Positions 1 through 10,646 of a stretch of 64,000 nucleotides of DNA are shown piece after piece. This stretch comes from Pseudevernia furfuracea (taxonomy: Eukaryota; Ascomycota; Lecanoromycetes; Lecanorales; Parmeliaceae): the NCBI GenBank assembly GCA_022315425.1, contig JAIUPT010000042.1:2108001-2172000 (forward strand). The letters run 5' to 3'. Position numbers and translations under genes: made by a program. Under the pieces are notes generated by a model that saw nothing but the letters and a program-made list of their open reading frames with translations, did no database searches and was not told where the DNA came from. Each line of letters begins with the position of its first letter. Within the stretch, counting starts at the first letter, position 1.

Positions 1-335
1 GCCAATTCTGTTACGAAGACTAGACTCGATTTGGCAAGGTTGCAACAATTCACGGCTGAGCAATGAACCATGAATTAAATTCTAAGGTATCTGCTACGCC
101 CTCGTCTGACAGGGCCCCTCCCTCCACAATCCTCCTTACATTCTTCAACCATTTACATCATCATCATCATCATTGCTCATACATATTTCTACAATAACTA
201 CACATAGAATCACTTGGTTTTCCCACAATGTTCAGCCTTTCCTCCAGGCTGGCCCAATGCAGTCTTCCATCTTCTTGCATCAGTACCATCAAAGCTGCCT
301 ATTGAGCCATTTGTGTAGCATCCCTCCCCACCATC
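1..335. other. Upstream region of IRE1
   Basis: No gene is seen here. It is the presumed promoter and 5' leader of the kinase gene that follows. It is pyrimidine-rich near its end, with a CAT/ATC run around 158-175, as is common ahead of fungal start codons. No unfolded-protein-response element could be assigned with confidence. Confidence 0.4.
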
Positions 336-3300
336 ATGCGTCGACCTCCGGGCGCTGCCAGGACCGTAGTCTCAGCATTGACTGTGTCTTTGCTGCTACT
401 GCCCTTGTTGGTGGGCTCACAGCAGCTGCCTCAGCAACAAAATCGCAAATCACCACACGAGCACCCTGCCATTGATCACCACACACACACCGGATCATCC
501 CGCTCTCAGGATGAAAGCACATTCGAAACAACAAATTACAGACACCGGAAAGATACAACGCTGAACCAACAAAAAGCGAGCGCCGTCGCTACAAACCCTC
601 TAGCTCTGGCCGGTGAAGACCGTGCCGTGCGAGCTGTCCAACCTGCTCGAGGCTCCGGCAAATCAGCCGGGCTTACCACGCCGCTCAATGCGCGCTCGTT
701 ACAGGACTGGGAGGTCGAGGACTTTGTGCTACTGGCGACCGTAGACGGATCGATATACGCACGAGATAGAAAGACTGGAGCACCTAAATGGAAGTTGGAG
801 GTGGATAGGCCTATGGTCGAGACGACATACCATGTCCCAAACAATTCATTGCTTGATGGATCGAAGCCTGAGTACGACTTTCTCTGGATTGTGGAGCCCA
901 GCAGGGACGGAGACATCTACATCTATAATCAAGGCGGCCTTGGCGGCTTACAAAAGCTGCACCTAACGGTGAAGCAGTTGGTGGCCGACATGTCGCCATA
1001 CGAAAGTGTAGACCCTGCTGTGGTCTACAATGGAGAGAAGAAGACCAAACTCTATACGGTGGATGCAACGACAGGCACCATCAGCAAAGTCTTTGGTGCC
1101 GGAGGATCCCTGAGCAAAGAGCCAAGATGCCCAAAGCCCGGCGGCCTTGATGTGCTTGACGATGAAGAGTGCGCCACCAGAGGCTCTTTTGTCCTCGGCC
1201 GGACTGAGTACACAATCACGATTCAAAATCGAGATACAACGGAGCCGATCTGTACCTTGAGATACTCAGAGTGGGGTCCAAATACTCGAGACGGGGACTT
1301 GCATAGCCAGTACTCAAGCACCATGGACAACAAGTATATCTATCCATTACACGACGGAAGCATCTTCGGCTGGGACTATGGCCAAATGATGGACCGGCAG
1401 AAGTCATATACGCAGAAGCTCTCGTCTCCTGTCGTTAGAGTCTTTGATGTCGCCCGTCCGTTGCAAATCGATGATCAGGATCCGCAACTCATAGTGTTGC
1501 CTCAGCCTGTGGGTCCTATCGATAATGAGATCTATGATACCTTCAGCGCAAAGAATCGGATATTCGTCAATCACACCGAAGCTGGAGGGTGGTTCGCTAT
1601 GTCCGAGAATACCTATCCGTTAGTAACTGGCAAAGCAAAAGCGGCCCAATGTTATGATAGAGACTGGCTCGAGACAACCACGTCAATGCAATCCTTGACC
1701 CTCGCCCAGCGTCAGGAAAGCTTTGTCGGCGTACATGCACTTTCTGAGCTTGAAACAAGACCAGGTAGTGGTCTGACTATCTCTGGGCCGGAAACCCCGG
1801 CGGCCAATGACTCCCCTGTTGAGGTCTACCCAGATTCGTCCTTGTCGACCTCATTGCCAATCATAGGTAACAGCAGAATCATTGGGACTGCTGTTGACAA
1901 CTTTTCTGACATATTTGTTCTGTGTTTCATTTTTGCTGTGGGTACGTTCCTTTACATCAATTGGAGGCCAATTTTCAGGCACATCAGAAAGCGTTTGGAG
2001 CTGGAGCAAACTATACCCTCTGTGCAGCAGCAATTTGCTTCGGTACCATCATCTCCCGTCACAGCAACGCCATACGCGCCAGATAAGCTCCCAGCCACTG
2101 AGAACGACAAAGTCGAAGAAATCGCGATTAAGGCAGAGGATGACATCACTGGAGCCAGCTCTACGCTGCTGGAGCCGCCACCGGACTTGTCGCGTAGCCG
2201 AGCTAATGCCCTGCAAGATCGTGGTCGTAACGAGACAGAGAGTGGCGTTCGAATACAGGATCCATCCCCTGGTCCTGACGAACTTGAAGAGATGGGGTCC
2301 CCACAGCCAGGCAAGAAGAAGGCTCGCCGCGGACAACGAGGCGGAGTCAAGCGAAACAAGAAAATTAGAAGCGACAGCAAGCACGAATCCAAAGATGAAG
2401 CCGAGGAGACAATGAAAGGAGTCTCACAAAAGCCGTCAGAAATAGCACTACAGCCGGAGGCCATCAAACCCTCTCCCCCAGCTGCGACTGACATGACTGA
2501 AGTGACTGGACCAATCATCAATATCGGACACTTGAGCGTCAACTTAGATGAAATCTTGGGGCATGGCGGCCACGGAACAATGGTGTTCAAGGGCTCATTT
2601 GGCGGTAGAGATGTCGCCGTGAAGCGTATGCTTAAGGAGTTCTACGATGTCGCCTCTCATGAAGTCAGTCTACTTCAGCAGCATGACGATCATCCCAATG
2701 TCATACGATATTTCGACAAAGAGACTGCTGGTAGTTTCCTCTACATCGCTCTCGAGCTTTGTCCTGCGTCACTACTGGATGTTATTGAGAGACCGAGGGA
2801 TTTTCCAACACTGGTTCCCTCCAACGGACTCAATACACCCAACATATTGAAGCAAATCACCTCCGGAATCCACTATCTTCACAGCCTCAAGATCGTCCAT
2901 CGAGACATCAAACCCCACAACATTCTTGTCTCCGCCCCCAAACTCACCATTGCCAACCCGTCTGCGACCCAGCCACCGCGCCTACTCATCTCGGACTTTG
3001 GTCTTTGCAAGAAGCTTGAAGGCGACCAAAATTCGTTCCGTGCGACCACTGCCTTCGCCGCAGGCACATCTGGCTGGCGTGCTCCCGAGCTACTTGTCGA
3101 TGACGACCTTCTACTAAAGTCTACAAATTCTGCCCTCAATCCCGCGACGGCAGACATGACCAACAACTCAGAACCGCTTGTTGTTGACCCGCAAACCAAC
3201 CGCCGCGCAACCCGTGCAATTGACATATTCTCCCTTGGTTGTGTCTTTTACTACTGCCTGACGCAAGGCTCCCATCCTTTCGACAAGGATGGAAAATTCA

Positions 3301-3887
3301 TGCGTGAAGCCAACATCGTAAAGGGCTTGTACAACTTGGATGCTTTGACAATCTTAGGCGACTATCAATGGGAAGCCAAAGTGCTCGTTGGTCAGATGTT
3401 GAGTCACAACCCGAAGGAAAGGCCGGACGCCGCGACCATCCTGACGCATCCCTTCTTCTGGGGTGCCGAAGATCGTCTGGAATTCCTCTGCCATGTCAGC
3501 GATGCCTTTGAATCTGAAAAGTACAATGAGCGGGAAGATGACCTCTCCGAGCCTCTCGCCTACCTCGAAAGCTACGCCCCTCTCGTCAACAAAGATTACA
3601 GCGGCGATTTCCTACGCGCACTGCCTCAGCCGTTCAAAGACACTTTGGGCAAGCAGCGCAAGTACAAGGGGGAAAGTTTGCTTGATCTATTACGAGCGCT
3701 GCGGAACAAGAAGAATCACTACGAAGACATGCCAGACGCTGTCAAGGAAAGGGTGGGGCCGTTGCCCGCGGGATACCTGGGCTTTTGGTCGAGGAAGTTT
3801 CCGAGCTTGCTGTTGACTTGTTGGAGCGTGGTGAAGGAGTTGGGGTGGGAGGAGAGGGATCGGTTCAAAAAGTATTATGAAGGATAA
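336..3887 (+). CDS. IRE1: IRE1 unfolded-protein-response kinase/endoribonuclease
   Basis: A single 1183-residue reading frame. A hydrophobic signal sequence (about residues 8-27) leads into an ER-luminal beta-propeller-like sensor region starting near residue 123 with a PQQ-like motif (TVDGSIYARDRKTG). A transmembrane segment lies near residues 521-542, followed by a basic, low-complexity linker. The kinase domain has a glycine loop (LGHGGHG, ~745), catalytic Lys in VAVKRM (~763), HRDIKPHN (~855), DFG in SDFGLCKK (~887) and APEL (~916). The C-terminal KEN ribonuclease domain (~1042-1183) contains the RNKKNHYEDMP segment, matching the catalytic Arg/Asn/His region of yeast Ire1, and ends KELGWEERDRFKKYY. 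In the family, lumenal unfolded protein triggers oligomerisation, and the RNase then splices the HAC1/hacA mRNA. All key residues are present and no intron is needed. ATG 336 is preferred because it places the signal peptide at the N terminus. Confidence 0.95.
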   Translation: MRRPPGAARTVVSALTVSLLLLPLLVGSQQLPQQQNRKSPHEHPAIDHHTHTGSSRSQDESTFETTNYRHRKDTTLNQQKASAVATNPLALAGEDRAVRAVQPARGSGKSAGLTTPLNARSLQDWEVEDFVLLATVDGSIYARDRKTGAPKWKLEVDRPMVETTYHVPNNSLLDGSKPEYDFLWIVEPSRDGDIYIYNQGGLGGLQKLHLTVKQLVADMSPYESVDPAVVYNGEKKTKLYTVDATTGTISKVFGAGGSLSKEPRCPKPGGLDVLDDEECATRGSFVLGRTEYTITIQNRDTTEPICTLRYSEWGPNTRDGDLHSQYSSTMDNKYIYPLHDGSIFGWDYGQMMDRQKSYTQKLSSPVVRVFDVARPLQIDDQDPQLIVLPQPVGPIDNEIYDTFSAKNRIFVNHTEAGGWFAMSENTYPLVTGKAKAAQCYDRDWLETTTSMQSLTLAQRQESFVGVHALSELETRPGSGLTISGPETPAANDSPVEVYPDSSLSTSLPIIGNSRIIGTAVDNFSDIFVLCFIFAVGTFLYINWRPIFRHIRKRLELEQTIPSVQQQFASVPSSPVTATPYAPDKLPATENDKVEEIAIKAEDDITGASSTLLEPPPDLSRSRANALQDRGRNETESGVRIQDPSPGPDELEEMGSPQPGKKKARRGQRGGVKRNKKIRSDSKHESKDEAEETMKGVSQKPSEIALQPEAIKPSPPAATDMTEVTGPIINIGHLSVNLDEILGHGGHGTMVFKGSFGGRDVAVKRMLKEFYDVASHEVSLLQQHDDHPNVIRYFDKETAGSFLYIALELCPASLLDVIERPRDFPTLVPSNGLNTPNILKQITSGIHYLHSLKIVHRDIKPHNILVSAPKLTIANPSATQPPRLLISDFGLCKKLEGDQNSFRATTAFAAGTSGWRAPELLVDDDLLLKSTNSALNPATADMTNNSEPLVVDPQTNRRATRAIDIFSLGCVFYYCLTQGSHPFDKDGKFMREANIVKGLYNLDALTILGDYQWEAKVLVGQMLSHNPKERPDAATILTHPFFWGAEDRLEFLCHVSDAFESEKYNEREDDLSEPLAYLESYAPLVNKDYSGDFLRALPQPFKDTLGKQRKYKGESLLDLLRALRNKKNHYEDMPDAVKERVGPLPAGYLGFWSRKFPSLLLTCWSVVKELGWEERDRFKKYYEG

Positions 3888-4323
3888 TAATAATAGGACG
3901 TGGTGTCTAGCTGGGAGGTTGTCGATGGAAAAAATTTATTTTCTTGTTTTTTTGGTTCTTCGTTATGGTTTTGTTTGGTTTGGTTTGGTTTGGTTCGGTT
4001 CGGTTTGGTTCATTCTCTTTGCTGCGGGGAGGGAGTAGTGTTCTCGATGTGTTTGTTCTCGCGGGTAGGGAGGGGGGGGGGGGGGGGTGAAGATGATTGG
4101 ACTGGTATTAGCGAGAGGGTAAAAAGCACTGGATGGGGGGATGGATGGCTTTGGTTGTACAATATGCACTTTGTCATTTGTGACTTTTCTCAAGTAGCAA
4201 TGACCTTGGGTTGCCGTCGAGGATCGTATAAATATCAAACAATACCCAAGTGGGGGTAACACCTTTCTTTGTTTGGGTTGGTAGCTCCATGCGTTACCTA
4301 CTTGAGTTCTAAATCATCCAAAA
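3888..4323. other. IRE1 3' flank with simple repeats
   Basis: A 436-bp convergent intergenic region between IRE1 and the membrane-protein gene on the other strand. It holds a GGTTT-type pentamer run (about 3966-4012) and a run of 16 G (4072-4087). No gene is supported here; short frames in it are low-complexity. Confidence 0.6.
3966..4012. repeat. GGTTT pentanucleotide microsatellite
   Basis: Roughly nine imperfect copies of GGTTT/GGTTC lie directly downstream of the IRE1 stop codon, probably in its 3' UTR. A separate homopolymer of 16 G follows at 4072-4087. Confidence 0.75.
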
Positions 4324-5264
4324 TCAATCTCTCATCCCCTTGGCCATATAACCCACCTGCCTCGCCATGCCACCTGCTGCTTCAGGAATGCTACTCTCAT
4401 CTAAAGCTCCTGGCTCCCCACCGTCTCCTACATTTCCCTTCGTCATCCATCCGACCTGTCTTGCCATCCCACTCGCAGCCTCTGACAGGCTACTCTCATC
4501 CAACGGCGTCCCATGGCCTTCCTTTCTAATGGTTTCTTCCTCCTTCCCATTCACACTCTCGTAGAGAGCTTTCAGCATAACAGTACTCCCCGTCATCACC
4601 AATGCACTCATAGTGAAGAGCCCCACTCGGCCCTTCGTACCCACCATATCGAAAATCGGATACGGGTAGAATCCGTTATGCTGCGCACACGTCTCGACCC
4701 ACGGCCAGTACAAAAACGCCAGAGCGCTCGACAAAGCGAAGGCTTGCGGGGTGGAGACGGTCCATGGTGGAGAAAAGAGCAGCAGGTCCAGCGTCAGCAG
4801 GATGCTGGGAACGGCGTGGAAACCCAGATCGGCCAGGAGAGGCAGCTGCGCCCAGTCCGGTACGACCAAGCTCTTGTCGACGGTGCGGAGGGTCCAGTAG
4901 AGGATGCTGATGAGGACTTCGAGGGGTGTGGTGCATATCGACAGCGTGTTCTTGAGGCGGAAGAGGACGGGGGATGTGCTCACGTCTGCGAGGATGCCGG
5001 TGGTAAAGGTGAGGACGGCGAGGGCGAGGCCGATGATGGTTAGGAATTGGAAGTGCCAGCCGTAGGAGTCATTGATGGGGTTTGGATTGTCGGAGAGGTA
5101 TTTAAAGGAATACAGGAAAGAGGAGAGGCCGATGATCTGGGGGGGGGAGTCAGTCAATAGGCGGAGGGGAGAGAGAGATGAAAGAAGGTCGGTACATGGA
5201 CGAAGGCGGAGAGCGAAGCAGGCGCGGGGGAGGAGAGGCGTTGGAGGGAGTGCTTGTGACTCAT
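4324..5264 (-). CDS. FAR-17a/AIG1-like multi-pass membrane protein
   Basis: Two exons, 5264-5196 and 5136-4324, with a 59-nt intron (donor GTACCG, acceptor CCCAG) in phase 0, giving 293 residues. Exon 1 starts MSHKHSLQRL and reads smoothly into IIGLSSFLYSFKYL. The body has about five or six hydrophobic segments, and the sequence HNGFYPYPIFD fits the AIG1/FAR-17a family (androgen-induced gene 1-like). In animals these are membrane threonine hydrolases of fatty-acid esters of hydroxy fatty acids; activity here is inferred only. The C-terminal tail carries two copies of an ~18-residue module ending EAASGMARQVGWMTKG and EAAGGMARQVGYMAKG, an internal duplication outside the membrane core. The spliced start is preferred to a start inside the intron because it restores an N-terminal extension before the first membrane helix. 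Confidence 0.8.
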
Positions 5265-6161
5265 TTTATCGTCGGCAGGTATGTTGATGAATAAGGTAGT
5301 TGCAGATGAGAAGTGCAATGCTCGGGTCGGGTTCGTTGTTCAGTGAATATTCAGGTCAGGCAACTGTAGCCTTGGTGGCCTGTAATGACGATGTGAAGCT
5401 TTTGAAAGTTCGGATCGAAAGCTTGGCGATCTAATCTAATCTCGCCAAGACTCTAGGTATCCATGACAAATTTCGAGTTTGCGGGTATTACGGGAGTTCA
5501 AGTGTAATTAACCTATTTGCTGGAAAGTGATGATGAACCCTCGCACCATCCCCACCAAATTCTTGCATTTTTCTCGCATTTTCTTGCATTTTCCTGCATT
5601 TTCCTGCATTTTCTTGCCAATTGTCCCAAGCCATTATTTGTAATGTTGATTTATTTCGCGTGATGTTGCGAGTCAGCGAATCTTCCATCTCGTCCTCCTT
5701 CTACTGACGTTATTATTCTTCGAGTCTTCTTCTTCTTCACCAATTCTAGACCCTTGATTAATGCAAGCCAGGCCAGGTCACCCTGACTAAGTTACTTTAC
5801 CTTACGGATACCTTACCTTATCAATTGCGAGACTAGGTCTTTATGCTCCTGCGGTCGCCTCGACCTCCCCCCATCACAAACCGTTTACAATGTGCTCCTG
5901 CCCTGCTACTGCTACTGCTTCACACCCTCCGCCTGCCGATCTGTTGATGCCTGGTGTGCCTCTGCAAAAGGAAAACCTTCCCATCCGCCTCCCCACTCCC
6001 TACCAAGATTCCTCACACCCAATGACCTTTACCCCGCCAAAGACATGACTCCTCCGCCTTGATCAATTCCTACCCCGGAACATCCGCTAAGGCTAGCACA
6101 AAACTAGAGCTGCAACAACCAAGAGCCTCAAATCAGCGTCCATCTTCGGTCTGACACTGCC
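5265..6161. other. Divergent promoter region
   Basis: This 897-bp region separates two divergently transcribed genes, the membrane protein (-) and the Zn2Cys6 regulator (+), so it should hold both promoters. No supported gene is seen. It includes a short minisatellite at 5561-5617 and AT-rich stretches. Confidence 0.55.
5561..5617. repeat. Minisatellite, unit TTTTCTTGCA
   Basis: About five or six head-to-tail copies of a 10-11 bp unit (TTTTCTTGCA, variants TTTTCCTGCA and TTTTCTCGCA) in the divergent promoter region. It produces a spurious lysine/methionine-rich frame on the minus strand. Confidence 0.8.
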
Positions 6162-8714
6162 ATGCCTCGACCCAAGAAGCCTGGAAGTGCTGAGCCCAAG
6201 AAGCGCAGTCGCAATGGCTGCTGGTAAGTGGGCAAAAATCTACACATCGACCATCGCTGAACGACTACCAGGCCTTGCAAGAACCGCAAGATCAAGTGTG
6301 GAGAAGAACGACCAAAATGTGAAAACTGTGAACGGCAGGGCGAGACTTGTGACTACAGCATACGCCTGAATTGGGAAGGCCGGACAAAGAGAAAAGGAAG
6401 CAATGAAACCCAGGCATCCTTCAACGCAACTTCCCCTCCAGCCAAGCTTCTTCGCTCCTCCAGCTCCCAAGATACTACTTCGACCGTCTCGACCGTAAGG
6501 GAACCCAGTCCGAATCCGGCCACAGGCTACACGCCCACACAATATGTCAGTCCAACATACACAGGCTTGCATCCAGCTCAGTCCTCTCCCTATAGAGACC
6601 ATATCTCCACGGCACAACTAAGCCGAATCCGAGATCAAGGCACCGGCCCATATCCATCCCCAGCGGACTCCAGCATGGAGAGCCCCCCTCTCCCGAATCC
6701 CTCAAACCTACCCTACGGCCGCCACCATCATTCCTTGTCCAACCCTGTGATGCCTCCCCCCTTCCAAAGCCCACAGTTCTCGTTCCCGAACCACATCAAT
6801 CAGCATGAGAGTCCAGGGGCAGCCTTTGCGGATCATACAGCAAAGAAACTATGTCGCAGCCCTTGCATAGATTCCCCAGACGGTTACTCAAAGAACCTGG
6901 CCTTCCCACCAAACAACTTCGCCGCGGCGAGACAAATGAAAATGGGTCCTATGATATCACCGCAGTCCATGCGATATCAGTCGTCGAGTCCATCCAATGG
7001 AAGTGTGCGTGTGCCTCCTACGCCAGCAGCTTCGTCTGTGGGTTCCGAAGATATCCATCAGCCAGTGACGGGGCCCTCGCAACAGCAATTACAAGAATCA
7101 AACGACTTCCGCCGCTTGTCTGTGAAATCTTTACTTTCAGAAGACTCGCCAGCCAATTCAGGTAGTAGCAATGATAGTGTTTTCCCTGGAAAATTGAACC
7201 TCGGCCCTTTCCACTATCAGAAGACAACTTATGGCATTGATCGCGGTTTTCCGGATCTTGATCTGCCTCGAAATAATGACATGATAGCGTTGAATGGGGT
7301 GACGCCGACCATGAGCACGGCCGATCTTGACAGGAACGAAGCTGATCTCGGCAATGAAGACCTATATTCCGAGTTTGGATTTGGTCTAAACGCATCGGAG
7401 GGGTTTAATGAAGGTTCGGGCTATTATGCCAGCCCGGTCACCGTCAGCATTTCCAGGTCTCTGGAACCATTACCACCAACGCTCCAAGAGAATCCAATGA
7501 ACCTACTCTACTTTCACCATTTCGTCAACCACACTGCGAGGATGCTCGTTCCACATGATTGCTCAGAAAATCCATTTAAGAGCATTCTGCCGCAGAGTGC
7601 GTACAGTGATACTTTTGCTTGAGCTCCTTAGCTGACAGCTGACGCAGTGGCTATACACGACACGAATCTCCTGAACTTAATACTAACATACTCCGCTAGC
7701 CATCGATCGCGCTTACTCAGTTATCCTGAACCAGCCAACAGAATCGCTGGTTGGGTTCAAGATGTCTTCCCCGCTCTTCGACGCACTCTCAGCGACCCCA
7801 GCGGTCAAATATCCAACAGCAATCTTGCAACAGCCATCTTACTAGCATCGCTCGAGATCGTGAACCCAAGCACTTTCGAAGTGAAAGTCCCTTGGCAGCA
7901 GCACCTCCACATTGCCCGACGAATGATCTTAGCTCGAGGCGGTGCCAACTCCGTGCATCGTAGGGACAAAGTCTCATACTTTCTTACTCGATGGTTCGCC
8001 TACCTGGACGTCATGGGTAGCCTGAGCGGTGGAAGGAACGATCGGCCTCTCTTCAGCGGCGACTACTGGGCGACTGATATCTCAGACCACGATCAAGACT
8101 ATCAAATTGATTGCCTACTTGGCTTTACCAGTCGCTGTGTGTCCATCCTTGCTAAGATAGCTGACCTGGCTCGGAGTTGTGAGAACGAGCGCATAGATTC
8201 GGCTGGCAATGTCAGAGAGAATTGGCAGCCGTCAACGGAGACTAGGGAAGAGGCAGAGAGGTTGAAAGGTGATCTAATGGAGGCTAGGATGCACAGATAC
8301 CAGGGCTGTCCACATCGACGAGCGAGTACACAGATTGAGGATAACTCCTACAATCTCGAGCTTGTCACTACCAATGAAGCGTTCCATCACGCCGGCCTAA
8401 TCCACGTGAACCGCAGAGTACTGGGCAAATCATCTATGGACCCAGAAGTACAGTTTGCAGTCCACGAGATTGTCAGCGCGCTCTACAAAGTGCGAAAAGG
8501 CGGCACCGCGGAAGGTTGTCTGCTGTTTCCAATGTTTACTGCCGGTTGCGAAGCCCGGGAATTGGAGCAGCGTGAGAGGATCATGGAGAGGCTGAAGAGG
8601 ATGGAAGGACTGGGTATGAGCCATGTGAGGAAGGCAAGGGCCCTCATGGAGAGGGTTTGGGAGACTGGACGGTCCTGGGAGACCTTGGTCACTGGGGAGG
8701 ACTTCTTTGGATGA
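6162..8714 (+). CDS. Zn(2)Cys(6) fungal transcription factor
   Basis: Three exons, 6162-6223, 6272-7596 and 7648-8714, coding for 817 residues. Intron 1 (48 nt, GTAAGT...CCAG) splits the Trp codon inside the zinc cluster; joining gives the binuclear-cluster pattern NGCW-PCKNRKIKCG followed by CENCERQGETCDYSIRLNW (six cysteines). Intron 2 (GTGCGT...CGCAG) splits an ATG codon and joins SILPQM to AIHDTNLLNLILTYSASH, a typical start of the fungal-specific transcription factor domain 2 (PF11951-type). The middle (about residues 60-330) is Ser/Pro/Gln-rich and disordered. This is a nuclear DNA-binding regulator; its target genes cannot be told from the sequence and no metabolic cluster is adjacent. 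Confidence 0.9.
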
Positions 8715-9950
8715 CCTACTGTTGCGTCTACTGCACGATAAAACTGGAGGGCAATACTATGTGATATGATTGCACCTTCGAGTTGCTTGTACAACGGTTG
8801 GCAAGTTGTCTTATCATGACTGACGACCTTAGGGATAGCGAGGCGTTGCTCGATATATTGATAGCGTACAGATACCCAAATTTCGACCTTTGTTCTTAGC
8901 AAACATGTTCATTCCATGATTTCCACAACCCACTTGGCGCGAAGGCTCTGTGGTTTCCCTAGCCATGTATCATCTACGCTACTGCTAGTGCCTTGTCGAC
9001 CTCGATCCGACAGTTTATTACTCAATGATCATTCCGCATCGAACACCACAGCTCTCAAGAACTACAAAAGAGTATACCAGTGACTCCTTGATAAGTAGAA
9101 GCTCATCTCATGCTACTTGGAGATAAAGCAAGGCTCGACGACGCAGACACACGCCATACACGTCACATCTTTCAACATCGGTATGTTATTCACCATGTTA
9201 GTAATGGCTTTGCTGACCAAAATCTCTCATCGTTGGCCTCATCTCCTTGCGGCCCGTCCTCCAAACCACCCTTCAACCTAACTGCACCTCATCAAGCCGC
9301 TTCTACATATGGTCTCAGGAGAAATTTTCAGTTCGCGAGCCTGCTAGGACGGCCTAGCGTTCACTCTCCAAAGCGCAGCATTGGGACTTCGGTATGTCCG
9401 CCTCGTCCATGTTCTCCTGCTACTCCGTTTGTCTGTGATGAAGAACTCAGTCAATATCCTGATGCTACACTTCGGTGAAAGCGAACTATGAGGGTTTCAA
9501 TATATGTTTTAATTCCTGAGATACTTTTTTTGTTTCCACTATGCGAGATTGCACACCCAATATCTGCATTTGCTGATGAATGAATTTGCTTTTAGGGGCC
9601 GTGATGATAGAGCAAGGGGTTTTTGCGACAGGGAGCAGCGTTGGCAATGACCGACAGATGTCCAACAAGCTTATAGTGCGAGGAGGGAATGAGTAAAACG
9701 CCAACCAGGTCGCAAGAATGTTTATTTCCAACATGGTGGATGTACAAAACCATGGCTATGCTTCTCGCGGAATCGTGGAAAAGGTGAATTAAAGGGGCTG
9801 GCAGACATACGCAAGATAATTCTAGGGGAAGGTGGGGGGAGGAAAGGCTAAGTTTGAAGCAACTAATACTAATGCCCTACACGGAAAAAGGAAAGGAGGA
9901 GAGATATTCTCCCTACGAGAAACCACACCGGGCATTCAATTGTCACCTCA
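8715..9950. other. Intergenic region, no supported gene
   Basis: A 1236-bp convergent region between the transcription factor and the acidic protein. Short frames exist (for example 9110-9478 +), but none has conserved motifs, a convincing start or splice structure. I see only 3' UTR-like, AT-biased sequence. Confidence 0.5.
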
Positions 9951-10646
9951 TCACCCAGTGCCCCCCATCATGACCATCGCCAGTACCGACTCGATCTGAC
10001 GGTCCTCTTCCTTCACGACACCTCCACCAACAACAATCCCATCTTTTCCATCCTCGTCCTCACCCATACCACTCTCGCCCACACCACTATCCCTCACCTC
10101 ATCATCCACATCCATATTCACATCATCATCAACAATAAAGTCCCTCAAACTATCACCGTCTCCACTATCACCCTCACCATTCCCATCCCCAACCCCACCC
10201 TCATCCCCCCCACTCCCCTCATGACCACCCCACACCTCCACCCCCGGCAGCACCAGCCACTCCCCACCCCCCCACGCCCTCCTCACCCTCCTCCCTCTCC
10301 CACCCCCCTCCTCCTCCTCCCCACTGCTCTCCTCGCCACTCTCCGCACTCCACATCCCGTTATCCCACACACACGTCGAAAACCACCCTTCGACCCTCGT
10401 CAAGTCCGACTCGTGCCCGCTCCTACACCTCCCCTGCACGCCATCGACCGTCTCGACCTCCCACCCGCAGCGCGTGCAGCGCCACATTTGATCCGCGGGG
10501 TCGAACTCCACGCCCGTCGTGTTCTCGGGCGGGGGCGATTGGTAGGGGTCGTAGGAGGACGGAGCGGGAGATGAAGAGGTGGAGGAGCGGGGGGGCGGGG
10601 TGAGGGTGCGGAGGAAGCGGAGCTCGTCGGTTGGTGTTGGGGGCAT
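9951..10646 (-). CDS. Acidic hypothetical protein with Cys/His motif
   Basis: An intronless frame of 231 residues. The N terminus is Ser/Pro-rich. A short candidate zinc-binding segment (about residues 54-75) reads WRCTRCGWEVE then GRCRSGHE, giving CxxC...CxxxH spacing. The remainder is very Gly/Glu/Asp-rich. No family was recognised. The gene has strong G/C skew and codon bias unlike its neighbours because of the acidic repeats, so part of the frame may be inflated by composition. A small nuclear or regulatory protein is possible but not shown. Confidence 0.55.
   Translation of the reverse strand: MPPTPTDELRFLRTLTPPPRSSTSSSPAPSSYDPYQSPPPENTTGVEFDPADQMWRCTRCGWEVETVDGVQGRCRSGHESDLTRVEGWFSTCVWDNGMWSAESGEESSGEEEEGGGRGRRVRRAWGGGEWLVLPGVEVWGGHEGSGGDEGGVGDGNGEGDSGDGDSLRDFIVDDDVNMDVDDEVRDSGVGESGMGEDEDGKDGIVVGGGVVKEEDRQIESVLAMVMMGGTG

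Noticed and set aside
334..2590. Several minus-strand frames of 80-210 residues across IRE1
   Set aside because: They are shadows of the kinase gene, whose product has complete family motifs.
3900..4262. Frames on both strands downstream of IRE1
   Set aside because: They are produced by GGTTT pentamers and a G homopolymer; low-complexity peptides such as repeated TKPNQ.
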